Shown: positions 47,481 to 60,807 of the stretch, piece after piece
How the letters are laid out: each line of letters starts with the position of its first letter
How positions within the stretch are numbered: position 1 is the first letter of the stretch
Source of the DNA: Ornithinibacter sp.
GTDB taxonomy: Bacteria > Actinomycetota > Actinomycetes > Actinomycetales > Dermatophilaceae
Reading direction: 5' to 3'
Assembly: GCA_029266735.1 (NCBI GenBank)
Contig: JAQSWG010000023.1
Location: 1 to 64,000 of the forward strand
Length of the DNA stretch: 64,000 nucleotides
Position numbers and translations under genes: made by a program
Notes under the pieces: generated by a model
Database searches by the model: none
The model's input: only the letters and a program-made list of their open reading frames with translations
Told to the model about the DNA's origin: nothing

Positions 47481-48766
47481 ACGAGCCGGAGTTCCCCACT
47501 GTCTTCCGCGGCTACGACCCCGTCCAGGTCGACCAGCACGTCACGGCCCTGGAGCAGATCGCGGAGGCCGCTCGGCAGGAGGCGGCCCAGAGCGCCGTCG
47601 AGCTGAGCAAGCTCCGGCACCTCCACGAGGCGCTCAGCGAGGAGCTCGAGGACCAGCGCCGCGCGATCACCGAGCTCGAGGCACAGACGCGCACGGTGTC
47701 GAGCCCGACCTTCGCGGACCTCGGTGAACGGATCGGCGCGATGCTGGGGCTCGCCGACGAGGAGGCCGCCGCGATGCGGGAGGGGGCGAACGCGGACGTC
47801 GAGGAGATCCGCCGCGGCGCACAGGAGGCCGCCGCCCTGACCCGGGCGGAGGCGGACCGGTACGCCGAGGAGATGCGCTCCAAGGCGGAGGTCGAGTCGG
47901 CCGAGACGCTGTCGCGCGCGAAGAAGGAGGCGGACGCCATCATCGACGACGCCGCGCGCGAGGCAGCCGCCCGCCGCGAGGAGGCCGAGGCCTACTTCGA
48001 GCAGCAGCGGGCCACTGCGGCCGCCTCCGCGGCGGACTTCGAGCGCACCCTCGGCGAGCGTCGCGAGCGGTCGGTGGCGGAGTTCACCGCGCAGATGGCC
48101 AAGCAGGACCAGGCGCTCGCCGCCGTCCAGGAGCGCGCCGACCTCCTCGCCCGGGAGTCGGAGGAGGACCACCGCACCAAGGCCGACGAGGCCGCTCGCG
48201 TGCTCGAGGCAGCACGCAGGGAGGCCTCCACCTTGGTGAGCTCCGCCAAGGAGCAGGCCGATCGCATCCGTCGCGACTCCGAGCGCGAGCTCGCCGCGGC
48301 CACCGCTCGTCGTGACAGCATCACCGCACAGCTCAGCAACGTGCGCAACATGCTGGCAACACTGGGTGGTGGACCCACCAGCTTCGGCTCCCCCGCGACC
48401 GATGAGCCCAGGGATGCCGGCGTCGCCGCGACCGTGGACGCCCCGGTCCCCGCGTCGGGAGCCGGTGCCCAGGATGAGGGCGCAGGGCACACCAGGGAGT
48501 CCAGCACCGACGAGCTGGGAACAGGAGAGCACGACGACACGACCGCCGTTGAGGCTCACGGCGGCATCCAGCAGCCGGAGGGTGACGAGGCGCAGGGTGA
48601 CGCCAGGCAGGGTGACCACGCGGACGCTCGGCAGGCGGAGGCGGAGGCGGACCAGGTCGAGGCGGACGAGGTCGAGGCGCACGACCAGAAGGACCACGAC
48701 GGTGACGAGACCGAGCACGCCGAGCAGCACGCCGACGCCGACGACCACGCCACTGCCCGTCACTGA
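47477..48766 (+). CDS. DivIVA-domain coiled-coil protein with acidic tail
   Basis: 429 residues. The N-terminal FPTVFRGYDPVQVDQHVTAL matches the DivIVA membrane-binding signature (F-x-x-x-x-RGYD-x-x-x-VD), followed by long coiled coil to about residue 300 ending in ARRDSITAQLSNVRNMLATL, then a disordered tail rich in Asp, Glu, His and Gln encoded by small GAGGCGGA-type repeats near 48635-48690. This is not the main actinobacterial Wag31 (no typical spacing) but a second DivIVA-like protein. Translationally coupled to the preceding coiled-coil gene; the two probably form one structure. Confidence 0.8.
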   Translation: MNEPEFPTVFRGYDPVQVDQHVTALEQIAEAARQEAAQSAVELSKLRHLHEALSEELEDQRRAITELEAQTRTVSSPTFADLGERIGAMLGLADEEAAAMREGANADVEEIRRGAQEAAALTRAEADRYAEEMRSKAEVESAETLSRAKKEADAIIDDAAREAAARREEAEAYFEQQRATAAASAADFERTLGERRERSVAEFTAQMAKQDQALAAVQERADLLARESEEDHRTKADEAARVLEAARREASTLVSSAKEQADRIRRDSERELAAATARRDSITAQLSNVRNMLATLGGGPTSFGSPATDEPRDAGVAATVDAPVPASGAGAQDEGAGHTRESSTDELGTGEHDDTTAVEAHGGIQQPEGDEAQGDARQGDHADARQAEAEADQVEADEVEAHDQKDHDGDETEHAEQHADADDHATARH

Positions 48767-48775
48767 CCCTATCGT

Positions 48776-48811
48776 CCTCCCTTGTCCCGGGCCGGGCCGG
48801 GACAAGGGAGG
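48776..48811. terminator. Bidirectional terminator, perfect 15-bp stem
   Basis: CCTCCCTTGTCCCGG (48776-48790) and CCGGGACAAGGGAGG (48797-48811) with a 6-nt loop lie exactly between two convergent genes: 9 bp after the DivIVA-like stop and touching the coaBC stop. No T-tract on either side. Confidence 0.85.
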
Positions 48812-50125
48812 TCAGAGCAGAGGGAGGACTGCGTCCCAGACGGCGCGCGCGACCTCGACCTTGGAGGCCGGGCCCACGTCGGTGACCTCGTCTGTGCCGC
48901 GGCGCAGGATGTGGACGGTGTTGTCGTCGCGGCCGAACGCCTTGTCGAGGCCCACCTCGTTGACGACGAGCAGGTCGCACCCCTTGCGGGCCAGCTTCGC
49001 CCGGGCGTGCTCGAGCACCGATCCGTTCCCGTCGCCGGTCTCCGCCGCGAACCCCACGAGCACCGGGGACGCCGCGTCGCCCCGGGCCTGCACCAGCCCG
49101 GCGAGGATGTCGGGGTTGCGCACCAGCGTCACGACCGGCGCCGAGGCGTCGAGGGAGCCGTCGCCACCACTCGCGTGGGTCTTCTTGATCTTGTGCGCCG
49201 CGTACTCGGCGGGCCGGAAGTCCGCGACGGCGGCCGCCATGACGACGGCGTCCGCACCGGGGGCGACCTCGGCGAGCGCCGCTTCGAGGTCGAGGGCCGT
49301 CTCGACCCGGACGACCTCCACTCCCGGCGGCGGCAGGAGCGAGGAGGACGAGATCAGCGTGACCCGAGCGCCCCGGGCAGCGGCGACCTCGGCCAGGGCA
49401 TGTCCCTGCTTGCCGGACGAACGGTTCCCGAGGTAGCGCACCGGGTCGAGCGGCTCCCGGGTGCCGCCGGCCGTGACGACCACCCGCCGCCCGGTCAGGT
49501 CCCCCGCTCCCCCACCTCGTCTGTCAGATCGCGGCGAAACGCCGTCGACGGCGCGTGTCGGCGGCATCTCCACAGACGACGTCGGGGAGGCCGGGGGGGT
49601 ACGGGCGAGCAGACGGGCGCAGACGGCATACAGCTCCTCCGGCTCCGGCAGCCGGCCGGGGCCGGTGTCACGTCCGGTCAGACGCCCGGATGCCGGGGGC
49701 ACGACGTGCACCCCCCGCTCGGTGAGCGTCGCGACGTTCGCCTGCGTGGCGGCGTGCTCCCACATCTCGGTGTGCATCGCCGGGGCCACGACGACGGGGC
49801 AGCGAGCGGTGAGCAGGACGTTGGTGAGGAGGTCGTCGGCCTGACCGGTGGCCGCACGCGCGAGCAGGTCGGCGGTCGCCGGCGCGACGACGACGAGGTC
49901 GGCCTGCTGGCCGAGCCGGACGTGCGGCACCTCGGTGATGTCCGACCACACGTCGGTGTGGACCGGCTTGCCGGACAGGGCCGCCCACGTCGCCTCCCCG
50001 ACGAAGCGCAGGGCGCCGGCGGTGGGGACGACGGTGACGTCGTGACCGCCCTCGGTGAGCAGTCGCAGGAGCGAGCAGGCCTTGTATGCCGCGATGCCGC
50101 CGGCGACTCCGAGGACGACCCTCAC
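48812..50125 (-). CDS. coaBC: Phosphopantothenoylcysteine decarboxylase/synthetase
   Basis: 437 residues. CoaC half: VVLGVAGGIAAYKACSLLR, ADLVVVAPATADLLARAA and VVAPAMHTEMWEH (flavin and catalytic region); CoaB half after a linker near residue 200: VVVTAGGTREPLDPVRYLGNRSSGKQGHALA, ADAVVMAAAVADFRP and VGFAAETGD. Bifunctional coenzyme A enzyme. GTG 50125 follows the rpoZ stop by 4 nt. The linker is unusually long and Pro/Ser/Arg-rich. Confidence 0.96.
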   Translation of the reverse strand: MRVVLGVAGGIAAYKACSLLRLLTEGGHDVTVVPTAGALRFVGEATWAALSGKPVHTDVWSDITEVPHVRLGQQADLVVVAPATADLLARAATGQADDLLTNVLLTARCPVVVAPAMHTEMWEHAATQANVATLTERGVHVVPPASGRLTGRDTGPGRLPEPEELYAVCARLLARTPPASPTSSVEMPPTRAVDGVSPRSDRRGGGAGDLTGRRVVVTAGGTREPLDPVRYLGNRSSGKQGHALAEVAAARGARVTLISSSSLLPPPGVEVVRVETALDLEAALAEVAPGADAVVMAAAVADFRPAEYAAHKIKKTHASGGDGSLDASAPVVTLVRNPDILAGLVQARGDAASPVLVGFAAETGDGNGSVLEHARAKLARKGCDLLVVNEVGLDKAFGRDDNTVHILRRGTDEVTDVGPASKVEVARAVWDAVLPLL

Positions 50126-50129
50126 GGGG

Positions 50130-50393
50130 TCACTCCTCGGTCGGCGTGGAGGTGAGGAGGCCCTCGTTGATCTCGCGCAGCGCGATGGACATCGGCTTCT
50201 CGTGCACCTCGGAGTCGACCAGGGGGCCGACGTACTCGAGCAGGCCCTCCTGGAGCTGGGCGTAGTAGGCGTTGATCTGCCGGGCCCGCTTGGCCGAGTA
50301 GAGCACGAGGGCGTACTTGGAGTCGGCGCGCTCGAGCAGCTCGTCGATCGGCGGGTTGGTGATCCCGATGGGGTCGGCCAGGGTTCCGGACAC
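50130..50393 (-). CDS. rpoZ: RNA polymerase omega subunit
   Basis: 87 residues. [32 protein letters not shown] is the omega core, and the C-terminus [13 protein letters not shown] is conserved in actinobacteria. GTG 50393 lies 2 nt after the gmk stop, so translation depends on reinitiation. Confidence 0.95.
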   Translation of the reverse strand: MSGTLADPIGITNPPIDELLERADSKYALVLYSAKRARQINAYYAQLQEGLLEYVGPLVDSEVHEKPMSIALREINEGLLTSTPTEE

Positions 50394-50395
50394 GC

Positions 50396-50977
50396 TCAGT
50401 CTCGCTTCGCTATGGGTTCGGGTGATCTCATCAATGATACGAGTTCCTCGGCCGCGCGCCGAACGTCGTCGTTGAGCACGACCACGTCGAACTCGGCTGC
50501 CGCTGCGAGCTCGACCCTGGCGGTGCCCAACCGGGCCTCCCGCTCCGGCTCCTCCTCGGTGCCGCGCCCGACCAGGCGGCGGACCAGCTCCTCCCACGTC
50601 GGCGGGGCGAGGAAGACGAAGAAGGCGTCGGGCATGCTGTCGCGCACCTGGCGGGCGCCCTGCAGGTCGATCTCGAGGAGGGCCGGGCGGCCCGCGGTCA
50701 GTGCCTCCTCGACGGGTCTGCGTGGGGTGCCGTAGCGCGCGAGGCCGTGCACGACAGCCCACTCGAGCAGCTCTCCCTCGTCGACCATCCGGTCGAACTC
50801 GGCGTCGTCGACGAAGTGGTAGTGGACACCGTCGGCCTCTCCGGGCCGGGGCCGGCGGGTGGTCACCGAGACAGAGAGCCAGACCTCGGGGTGGTGCTCG
50901 CGCACGTAGCCCGCGACGGTCCCCTTGCCGACGGCGGTCGGACCGGCGAGGACGGTGAGGCGCGAGCGCCCCGTCAC
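50396..50977 (-). CDS. gmk: Guanylate kinase
   Basis: 193 residues. Walker A in [39 protein letters not shown] (GMP-binding), [17 protein letters not shown], and [12 protein letters not shown]. Phosphorylates GMP to GDP. GTG 50977 overlaps the mihF stop as GTGA. Confidence 0.96.
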   Translation of the reverse strand: MTGRSRLTVLAGPTAVGKGTVAGYVREHHPEVWLSVSVTTRRPRPGEADGVHYHFVDDAEFDRMVDEGELLEWAVVHGLARYGTPRRPVEEALTAGRPALLEIDLQGARQVRDSMPDAFFVFLAPPTWEELVRRLVGRGTEEEPEREARLGTARVELAAAAEFDVVVLNDDVRRAAEELVSLMRSPEPIAKRD

Positions 50978-51291
50978 GACCGCCCGAAGCGCTCGAGGAG
51001 CGCCGCGACCTGGTTCTGTCCGAGCCCACGGACTCGGCGGCTCTCCGAGATGCCGACCTCCTCCATGATCTGGCGAGCGCGGACACGGCCGACACCGGGC
51101 ATCGACTCCAGGAGCGCCGAGACACGCATCTTGCCGATGACGTCATTGGTCTTGCCGTCCGCGATGACCTCGTTGAGGGAGGCGCCGGAATGCTTGAGCC
51201 GGTGCTTGACCTCGGCACGCTCCCGGCGGGAGGCTGCGGCCTTCTCGAGTGCCGCGGCGCGCTGTTCAGGTGTGAGCGGCGGAAGTGCCAC
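50974..51291 (-). CDS. mihF: Mycobacterial-type integration host factor mIHF
   Basis: 105 residues. [62 protein letters not shown] is the actinobacterial mIHF with its H2TH-like DNA-binding helices. A nucleoid protein that bends DNA. GTG 51291 has AAGGA 6 nt upstream; a TAGAGT box at 51351-51356 is the likely promoter of mihF-gmk-rpoZ-coaBC. Confidence 0.95.
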   Translation of the reverse strand: MALPPLTPEQRAAALEKAAASRRERAEVKHRLKHSGASLNEVIADGKTNDVIGKMRVSALLESMPGVGRVRARQIMEEVGISESRRVRGLGQNQVAALLERFGRS

Positions 51292-51350
51292 AGGAAGTCC
51301 TTCTTCGCCATGCGGACGCTGGCTTCTCAACGCCCGGCTGTACGGCTGCG

Positions 51351-51356
51351 ACTCTA
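51351..51356 (-). promoter_or_regulatory. Likely mihF operon -10 box (TAGAGT)
   Basis: Minus-strand TAGAGT about 60 nt before the mihF start, just after the end of the pyr operon. The same hexamer is used before pyrR and the kinase gene at 32495. Confidence 0.5.
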
Positions 51357-51375
51357 TCGCGACGACCTGAGCGCG

Positions 51376-51396
51376 ACGACCCTCTCCGGGGTCGCG
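51376..51396 (-). terminator. Imperfect hairpin after pyrF
   Basis: Minus strand CGACCCCGGAGAGGGTCG forms a 6-bp stem (CGACCC/GGGTCG) with weaker flanking pairs, 3-4 nt after the pyrF stop. A plausible end of the pyr operon before the mihF promoter. Confidence 0.35.
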
Positions 51397-51399
51397 TCG

Positions 51400-52269
51400 T
51401 CACCCCCGGCCCGCCACCCCGTCGGCGAGCTGGGCCGACACTCGCAGCGCCGCCTCGCGCAGCCGCGCCGGGTCCGGCCCGGCGGTGAGGACCTCGCGAC
51501 TGCTGCTGCCGAGGACCTGCCCCACGGCGGTGCCGAAGGTGCTGCGGAGGGCGAGAGCCGTCCCTCCTTGCGCACCGATGCCCGGCGCCAGGATCGGCCC
51601 GGATGCCGCTGCGAGGTCGAGCCCGAGGTCCACCACGGCGCTGCCCACGGTGGCACCGACGACCATGCCGACGCTGCCCAGGGAGCCGGCGGCCCGGGCC
51701 GCCGTGTTGTCCTCCGTCACCCCGTCGACCACCGATGCGGCGACCGTCCGCCCGTCCACTGCCGCGTGCTGCACGGAGGCGCCGTCCGGGTTGGACGTCA
51801 GGGTGAGGACGAAGACCCCCCGGCCACGTGCCGCCGCGAGGTCGAGCGCCGGTCGGAGGGACTCGTAGCCCAGGTACGGGCTCACGGTGATCGCGTCGGC
51901 CCGAAGGGGTGAGGCGTCGGAGAGATAGGCGTCGGCGTACCCCGCCATCGTCGAGCCGATGTCACCCCGCTTGACGTCGAGGAGCGAGAGGGTCTCGGAG
52001 TCGCGCAGCCCCTCCAGCGTGCGCTCGAGGACGGCGACACCTCTCGACCCGAACCGCTCGAAGAACGCCGACTGCGGCTTGACGGTCGCCACCTCTCCCC
52101 CGAACGCCTCGACGCAGGTCATCGCGAACCTCTCGAGCCCGTCGACGGTGTCCGGGAGCCCCCACTGCGCGAGGAGCGCAGCATGCGGGTCGATGCCGAC
52201 GCACAACGGGCCGTGCTCCGCCATCGCCGCTCCGAGGCGCTCGCCATAGCTCCGGATGGCGGGGGTCAC
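51400..52269 (-). CDS. pyrF: Orotidine 5'-phosphate decarboxylase (type 2)
   Basis: 289 residues. PLCVGIDPHAALLAQWGL, VKPQSAFFERFG and the catalytic LLDVKRGDIGSTMAGYADAYL identify the longer type 2 PyrF of actinobacteria; DAITVSPYLGY and LAPGIGAQGG complete it. Last step to UMP. GTG 52269 overlaps the pyrD stop as GTGA. Confidence 0.96.
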   Translation of the reverse strand: MTPAIRSYGERLGAAMAEHGPLCVGIDPHAALLAQWGLPDTVDGLERFAMTCVEAFGGEVATVKPQSAFFERFGSRGVAVLERTLEGLRDSETLSLLDVKRGDIGSTMAGYADAYLSDASPLRADAITVSPYLGYESLRPALDLAAARGRGVFVLTLTSNPDGASVQHAAVDGRTVAASVVDGVTEDNTAARAAGSLGSVGMVVGATVGSAVVDLGLDLAAASGPILAPGIGAQGGTALALRSTFGTAVGQVLGSSSREVLTAGPDPARLREAALRVSAQLADGVAGRG

Positions 52270-53225
52270 GGGCGGGCGGTCCTGTCGTGAGCGATACCGA
52301 CGACGTCGGCGAACCGGCCGAAGCCGTGTCGGGCGACCTCGGCCTCGAGCTCGTCGACGACCCGGCGCGGGCGCGAGGGGTCGTGGAAGGTGGCGGTGCC
52401 GACCTGGACCGCCGAGGCCCCGGCAGCCACGAGCTCCAGGGCGTCACGCCCGGTGCGCACCCCCCCGACGCCGATGAGGGGCGCAGTCGGCAGCCGTCCC
52501 TCGCGCATGGCCGCGGTGACCTGCCACAGAGCTCGCACGGCGACCGGGCGGATCGCAGGCCCGGACAGGCCCCCCGTGACGCCGGCGAGCTGTGGTCGCA
52601 ACAGGTCGGTGTCGATCACCATGCCGAGGAGGGTGTTGATCATCGTCAGGCCGTCCGCCCCGGCACGCAGTGCCGCCGCGGCGACCGAGGCGATGTCCGT
52701 CACGTCGGGGGTCAGCTTGGCGAAGATCGGGGTGCCCTCCGGGAGCCGGTCGCGCACGAGCCGCACGACCCGCTCCGAGGAGACCGGGTCGCAGGCGAAG
52801 ACCAGGCCGCGGTTGGCGACGTTGGGGCACGAGATGTTGACCTCGACCCCGACCACCGCACCGTATGCCGGGCTGCTCGCGAGCCGCTCGGCCACGTCGG
52901 CGAACTCCTCGGCGGTCGTGCCGGCGATGGAGACGAGGGCCCGGGCTCCGACCGAGCCGAGCCAGGCCAGGTCCTCCTCGGCGAACGCGTCGATCCCGGG
53001 TCCCTGGAGTCCGATCGAGTTCAGCATGCCGGATGCCGTCTCGGCCATCCGCGGCGTCCCGCGACCCGAGCGCGGGGCCGCCATGACCGTCTTCGTGACG
53101 AAGGCGCCGAGCTCGGAGACAGGGAAGAAGCGGTGCAGCTCGTGACCGTTCGCCGCACAGCCGGATGCCGTCATCACCGGGTTGGGCAGGACCATCGAGG
53201 CGAGCGCGGTCGACATGTCCACCAT
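52266..53225 (-). CDS. pyrD: Dihydroorotate dehydrogenase, catalytic subunit (class 1B)
   Basis: 319 residues. FMN barrel with NPVMTASGCAANGHEL, NSIGLQGPGI, VEVNISCPNV (active-site Cys in the NISCP motif), FAKLTPDVTDI, MINTLLGMVID and IGVGGVRTG. The active-site Cys and the adjacent pyrK define the NAD-linked class 1B enzyme rather than the quinone-linked class 2 of mycobacteria. ATG 53225 shares one base with the pyrK stop. Confidence 0.95.
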   Translation of the reverse strand: MVDMSTALASMVLPNPVMTASGCAANGHELHRFFPVSELGAFVTKTVMAAPRSGRGTPRMAETASGMLNSIGLQGPGIDAFAEEDLAWLGSVGARALVSIAGTTAEEFADVAERLASSPAYGAVVGVEVNISCPNVANRGLVFACDPVSSERVVRLVRDRLPEGTPIFAKLTPDVTDIASVAAAALRAGADGLTMINTLLGMVIDTDLLRPQLAGVTGGLSGPAIRPVAVRALWQVTAAMREGRLPTAPLIGVGGVRTGRDALELVAAGASAVQVGTATFHDPSRPRRVVDELEAEVARHGFGRFADVVGIAHDRTARP

Positions 53226-54093
53226 CAGTGGCCACCCGCCGACGGAGCACCGAGGGTATCGGCCGGCACCCGGCACACCCCGTCGGCGAAGGCGTCCCAC
53301 CGCACACGGTCACCACGGAAGACCGGGCCCTCGACACACGAGCGGACCATGCGGGTCACCCCGTCGTTGCCGGTCACGGGCAGGACGCAGGTCATGCAGA
53401 CGCCGACCCCGCAGGCCATCGACTCCTCGACGGCCACCTGGGCGACCGCCCCGTGGGCGCCGGCGATCTCGGTGACCGATCGCAGCATCGCCATGGGGCC
53501 GCACCCGTAGACGACGCCCGCCCCGGTGCGGTCGATGACGTCACCGAGGACGTCCGACACCCAGCCCCGACGGCCCGCGGACCCGTCGTCCGTCGTCACG
53601 ACGACACCGTCCGCGGTGCGGCGGGCCTCCACGACACCGAAGAGGCGGTCGTCGGATGCCGCGCCGAGCACCATCTCGACCTGGCACCCCCGGCCCTGCA
53701 GCGCCTCCGCCAGCCAGAAGAGAGGGGCCGAGCCGTAGCCGCCACCGACGAGCACGCAGGGAACCGCGTCGGCCGGCAGGGGGAAGGGGCGCCCCAAAGG
53801 TCCCACGACGTCCACCGGATCGTGCGGGCGCAGGCCGGCGAGCCAGGTGGTGCCAGCGCCGTGCGCCGCCACGACGACGTCCACCGTGCCGCCATAGGTC
53901 CCGGACGGTTTGGCCCTGTGGATCGAGAAGCACCGCCGCAGGAGGTTGGCGGAGGTCGCCCCCCCGACGGCCAGGGCGACGAACTGGCCCGGCCTGGCGA
54001 GCTCGGCGACCCCTGGGCTGACGATGGTGAGGTGGTGGTAGGCGCCGGCTCGACGGGTGGCGATGAGCTCGCCCGCGACCTGGACGACGCCGC

Positions 54094-54097
<4 letters not shown>
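53225..54097 (-). CDS. pyrK: Dihydroorotate dehydrogenase electron-transfer subunit
   Basis: 290 residues. Ferredoxin-reductase-type FAD domain ([22 protein letters not shown]), NAD domain ([32 protein letters not shown]) and a C-terminal 2Fe-2S site with cysteines in [16 protein letters not shown] and [10 protein letters not shown]. Moves electrons from PyrD to NAD. GTG 54097 overlaps the carB stop as GTGA. Confidence 0.94.
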
Positions 54098-57431
<3,334 letters not shown>

Positions 57432-57432
<1 letters not shown>

Positions 57433-58562
57433 CAGGCGCTCTGTCCTTGCATCAGGTCGACGAAGCGGTCGAACAGGTAGGCGGCGTCGTGCGGACCGGC
57501 CGCAGCCTCGGGGTGGTACTGCACCGAGAAGGCGGGCACCTCGAGGCACTCCAGCCCCTCGACGACGTCGTCGTTGAGGCACACGTGGCTCACCCGCACC
57601 CGACCGAACGGCGTCTGCGACTCGACGTCGAGGGGCGCGTCGACGGCGAAACCGTGGTTGTGCGCCGTCACCTCGACCTTGCCGGTGCGGCGGTCCATCA
57701 CCGGCTGGTTGAGGCCCCGGTGCCCGTACTTGAGCTTGTAGGTCCCGAACCCGAGGGCCCGGCCGAGGATCTGGTTGCCGAAGCAGATGCCGAAGTACGG
57801 CGTCCGGTCGCCGAGGACCGCCTGGAGCAGGTCTGCCTGGTGGTGGGCGGTGCTCGGGTCGCCCGGCCCGTTGGAGAAGAACACGCCGTCGGGGCGCACG
57901 GCGCGGACGTCCTCGATCGTCGCCGTGGCCGGCAGCACGTGCACCTCGATGCCGCGCTCCGCCATCATCTCCGGCGTCCTCGTCTTGATCCCCAGGTCGA
58001 CCGCCGCGACGGTGAACCGCCTCTCCCCCACCGCGGGCACGACGTAAGCCGCTCGGGTCGTCACCTCCTCGGCGAGCGCCGCACCCGTCATCGACGGTGC
58101 CTCCACCACCGAGGACAGCAGCCGCTCGGGTGGTGCGGCGGCGGCATCCCCGGAGAAGATCCCGACCCGCATCGCGCCCCTCTCCCGCAGGTGCCGGGTG
58201 AGGGCCCGGGTGTCGAGGTCGCAGATGCCGACGACCGCCTGTGCGTCCAGCTCGTCCTCGAGGGAGCGCCGGGATCGCCAGCTCGAGGGCCGCAGCGCGG
58301 GATCGCGCACGACGTAGCCGGCGACCCAGATCCGCCCCGACTCGTCGTCCTCGTCGTTCCACCCGGTGTTGCCGACGTGCGGCGCCGTCATGACGACGAC
58401 CTGGCGGTGGTAGCTCGGGTCGGTGAGCGTCTCCTGGTAGCCGGTCATGCCGGTGGAGAAGACGGCCTCGCCCACCGTCTCGCCACGGCGGCCGTAGGCG
58501 CGGCCGGGGAAGGTGCGGCCGTCCTCGAGGACGAGGACGGCGGGCTCGCGGGTGGTCAGCAT
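57432..58562 (-). CDS. carA: Carbamoyl-phosphate synthase small subunit
   Basis: 376 residues. N-terminal [21 protein letters not shown]-terminal class I amidotransferase with SNGPGDPS, the nucleophile in [11 protein letters not shown] and the His/Glu pair in [11 protein letters not shown]. Supplies ammonia to CarB. ATG 58562 starts 7 bp inside the pyrC end. The membrane-protein gene that often sits between pyrC and carA in actinobacteria is absent. Confidence 0.96.
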
Positions 58563-59863
58563 GCGGTGGGCTTCCCTCCTCGCGCGGTCACGGTGCCGCG
58601 CAGGATCGTCGTGTGGACGGCCCCGCTGAGGGTGTGGCCGTGCCAGGGGGTGTTGTGGGACAGGGACTGTGAGGTGGCGCGGTCCACGGTCACCCGTGCC
58701 GTCGGGTCGACGAGCACGAGGGATGCCGGGGCCCCCTCGGCGACCTCCCGGCCGTGGCGTGCGAGGCCGGCGATCCGGGCGGGGTTCACGGACATGACCC
58801 GCGAGAGGTCGGCCCACCCGAGCCGACCATCGGCGACGAGCAGGTCGTGGACGACGGAGAACGCGGTCTCCAGGCCGAGCATCCCGAAGGCCGCGTCGAC
58901 GAACGCGTGCTCCTTGTCGTGCCGTGCGTGGGGTGCATGGTCGGTCGCCACCGCGTCGATGGTGCCCTCGAGCAGGCCGTCGACGAGCGCTCGGCGGTCC
59001 TCGTCGGGGCGCAGTGGGGGGTTCACCTTGAAGGTCGGGTCGTAGCCGGTGAGCAGCTCGGTGCCCAGCGCGAGGTGGTGCGGGGTGACCTCCGCGGTCA
59101 TCCGGACACCACGAGCCTTCGCCCACCGGACGACGTCGAGGCCCTCGGCCGTGCTGACGTGCGCCACGTGGACCCGTGACCCGGTGTGCTCGGCGAGCAT
59201 CGCGTCCCGGGCGATGATGCTCGCCTCGGCCACCGGCGGCCAGCCCGGTAGACCCAGCCGGCCCGAGAGCTCGCCCTCGTGGCAGCAGGCCGACGCGTCC
59301 GCGAGCTCGGGGTCCTGGCTGTGCTGGGAGACGACTCCGTCGAAGGCCCGGACGTACTCGAGGGCCCTGCGCATCACCCGTCCGTCGGCCACGCAGCGGC
59401 CGTCGTCCGAGAACACCGTCACGCCGGCCCGGGACCGGTGCATGAGGCCGAGCTCGGCCAGCTCGCCCCCGTCCAGGCCCTTGGTCACGGCTCCGACCGG
59501 CACGACGTCCACGAGACCGGCGGCCCGACCGAGGTCGAGCACCCTCTCGGCGGCCTCGGCCGTGTCGGTCACGGGATCGGTGTTGGCCATCGCCAGGACC
59601 GCCGTGTAGCCCCCCACGGCGGCTGCCCGGGAACCGGAGGCGATCGTCTCGGTGTCCTCCCGGCCGGGCTCCCGGAGGTGGGTGTGCAGGTCGACGAAGC
59701 CCGGCAGGAGCACGAGTCCGTCGGCGTCGAGGCGCTCGACGTCCTTGGGTGCGTCGACCGATCCGAGCGATGCGACGACACCCTGTCGCAGGAGCACGTC
59801 TCCCCGCTGGGCGGTGCCGTTCGCGGCATACCACGTCGGCCCGGTGAGCAGCACGTCGCTCAC
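58556..59863 (-). CDS. pyrC: Dihydroorotase
   Basis: 435 residues, class I amidohydrolase. [20 protein letters not shown] (metal HxH), [41 protein letters not shown] and the catalytic Asp in ATDHAPHA are all present. GTG 59863 overlaps the pyrB stop as GTGA. Confidence 0.96.
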   Translation of the reverse strand: MSDVLLTGPTWYAANGTAQRGDVLLRQGVVASLGSVDAPKDVERLDADGLVLLPGFVDLHTHLREPGREDTETIASGSRAAAVGGYTAVLAMANTDPVTDTAEAAERVLDLGRAAGLVDVVPVGAVTKGLDGGELAELGLMHRSRAGVTVFSDDGRCVADGRVMRRALEYVRAFDGVVSQHSQDPELADASACCHEGELSGRLGLPGWPPVAEASIIARDAMLAEHTGSRVHVAHVSTAEGLDVVRWAKARGVRMTAEVTPHHLALGTELLTGYDPTFKVNPPLRPDEDRRALVDGLLEGTIDAVATDHAPHARHDKEHAFVDAAFGMLGLETAFSVVHDLLVADGRLGWADLSRVMSVNPARIAGLARHGREVAEGAPASLVLVDPTARVTVDRATSQSLSHNTPWHGHTLSGAVHTTILRGTVTARGGKPTAC

Positions 59864-60807
59864 GCCGCGGCCCCCTCTCCGGCGAGGAGGTGGTAGAGAA
59901 CGGCCATCCGTATGGCGACACCGGCGGACACCTGGTCGAGGACGAGGCTCTGCGCTGCGTCGGCGGCGTCGGCGCTGATCTCCAGGCCGCGGTTCATCGG
60001 CCCGGGGTGGCAGATGACGGCGTTCGGGTTGGCCGCCGTGAGCGCCCAGAGGCGGTCCCGGGTGAGCCCGAAGCCGATCGTGTACTCGCGGGCGGTCGGG
60101 AAGAAGCCGCCGCTCATCCGCTCACGCTGGACCCGGAGCATCATCACGGCATCCGGCCCGGAGGCCAGAACGGAGTCGAGGTCGTCGGTGAGCTCGAGGC
60201 CGTCGGCACGGGCCCACTCGCCGATGCCGCTGGGCATGAGGGTCGGTGGTGCCACGAGCGTGACCTGCGCACCGAGGGTCCGCAGCGTGATGGCGTTGGA
60301 GCGGAAGACCCGGCTGTGCGTGAGGTCACCGACGATGGCGACGCGGGCGCCGTCGAGGCTCCCGATCCGCTGCTCCATCGTGTACGCGTCGAGGAGCGCC
60401 TGCGTCGGGTGCTCGTGGGTGCCGTCTCCGGCGTTGACCACACTCGCGTCGACCCACTGGGAGACCTGGTGGGCGGCGCCGCTCGCCATGTGGCGGATGA
60501 CCAGCGCGTCGACCGCCATGGCGTCGATCGTGCGCACCGTGTCGCGCAGTGACTCCCCCTTGCTGGCGGAGGAGCCCTTGCCCGTGATGTTGATGGTGTC
60601 GGCCGACATCCACTTGCCGGCGATCTCGAAGCTGCTGCGGGTGCGGGTGGAGTCCTCGAAGAAGAGGTTGATGACAGTGCGTCCGCGCAGGGTCGGGAGC
60701 TTCTTGACGTCACGGCGCTGCACCTCGTGCATCTCTGCGGCCGTCGCCAGGAGCATCCTGACGTCGTCACGCGTGAGGTCCGAGCTCGAGAGGAGGTGGC
60801 GGTTCAC
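59860..60807 (-). CDS. pyrB: Aspartate carbamoyltransferase catalytic subunit
   Basis: 315 residues. Carbamoyl-phosphate loop [60 protein letters not shown] and [13 protein letters not shown] are the family motifs. Commits carbamoyl phosphate to pyrimidines. GTG 60807 overlaps the pyrR stop as GTGA. Confidence 0.97.
   Translation of the reverse strand: MNRHLLSSSDLTRDDVRMLLATAAEMHEVQRRDVKKLPTLRGRTVINLFFEDSTRTRSSFEIAGKWMSADTINITGKGSSASKGESLRDTVRTIDAMAVDALVIRHMASGAAHQVSQWVDASVVNAGDGTHEHPTQALLDAYTMEQRIGSLDGARVAIVGDLTHSRVFRSNAITLRTLGAQVTLVAPPTLMPSGIGEWARADGLELTDDLDSVLASGPDAVMMLRVQRERMSGGFFPTAREYTIGFGLTRDRLWALTAANPNAVICHPGPMNRGLEISADAADAAQSLVLDQVSAGVAIRMAVLYHLLAGEGAAA

Noticed and set aside
48635-48690. 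GAGGCGGA-type short repeats as a mobile or regulatory repeat
   Set aside because: They lie in frame in the acidic tail of the DivIVA-like protein and are explained by Glu/Ala/Asp codons.
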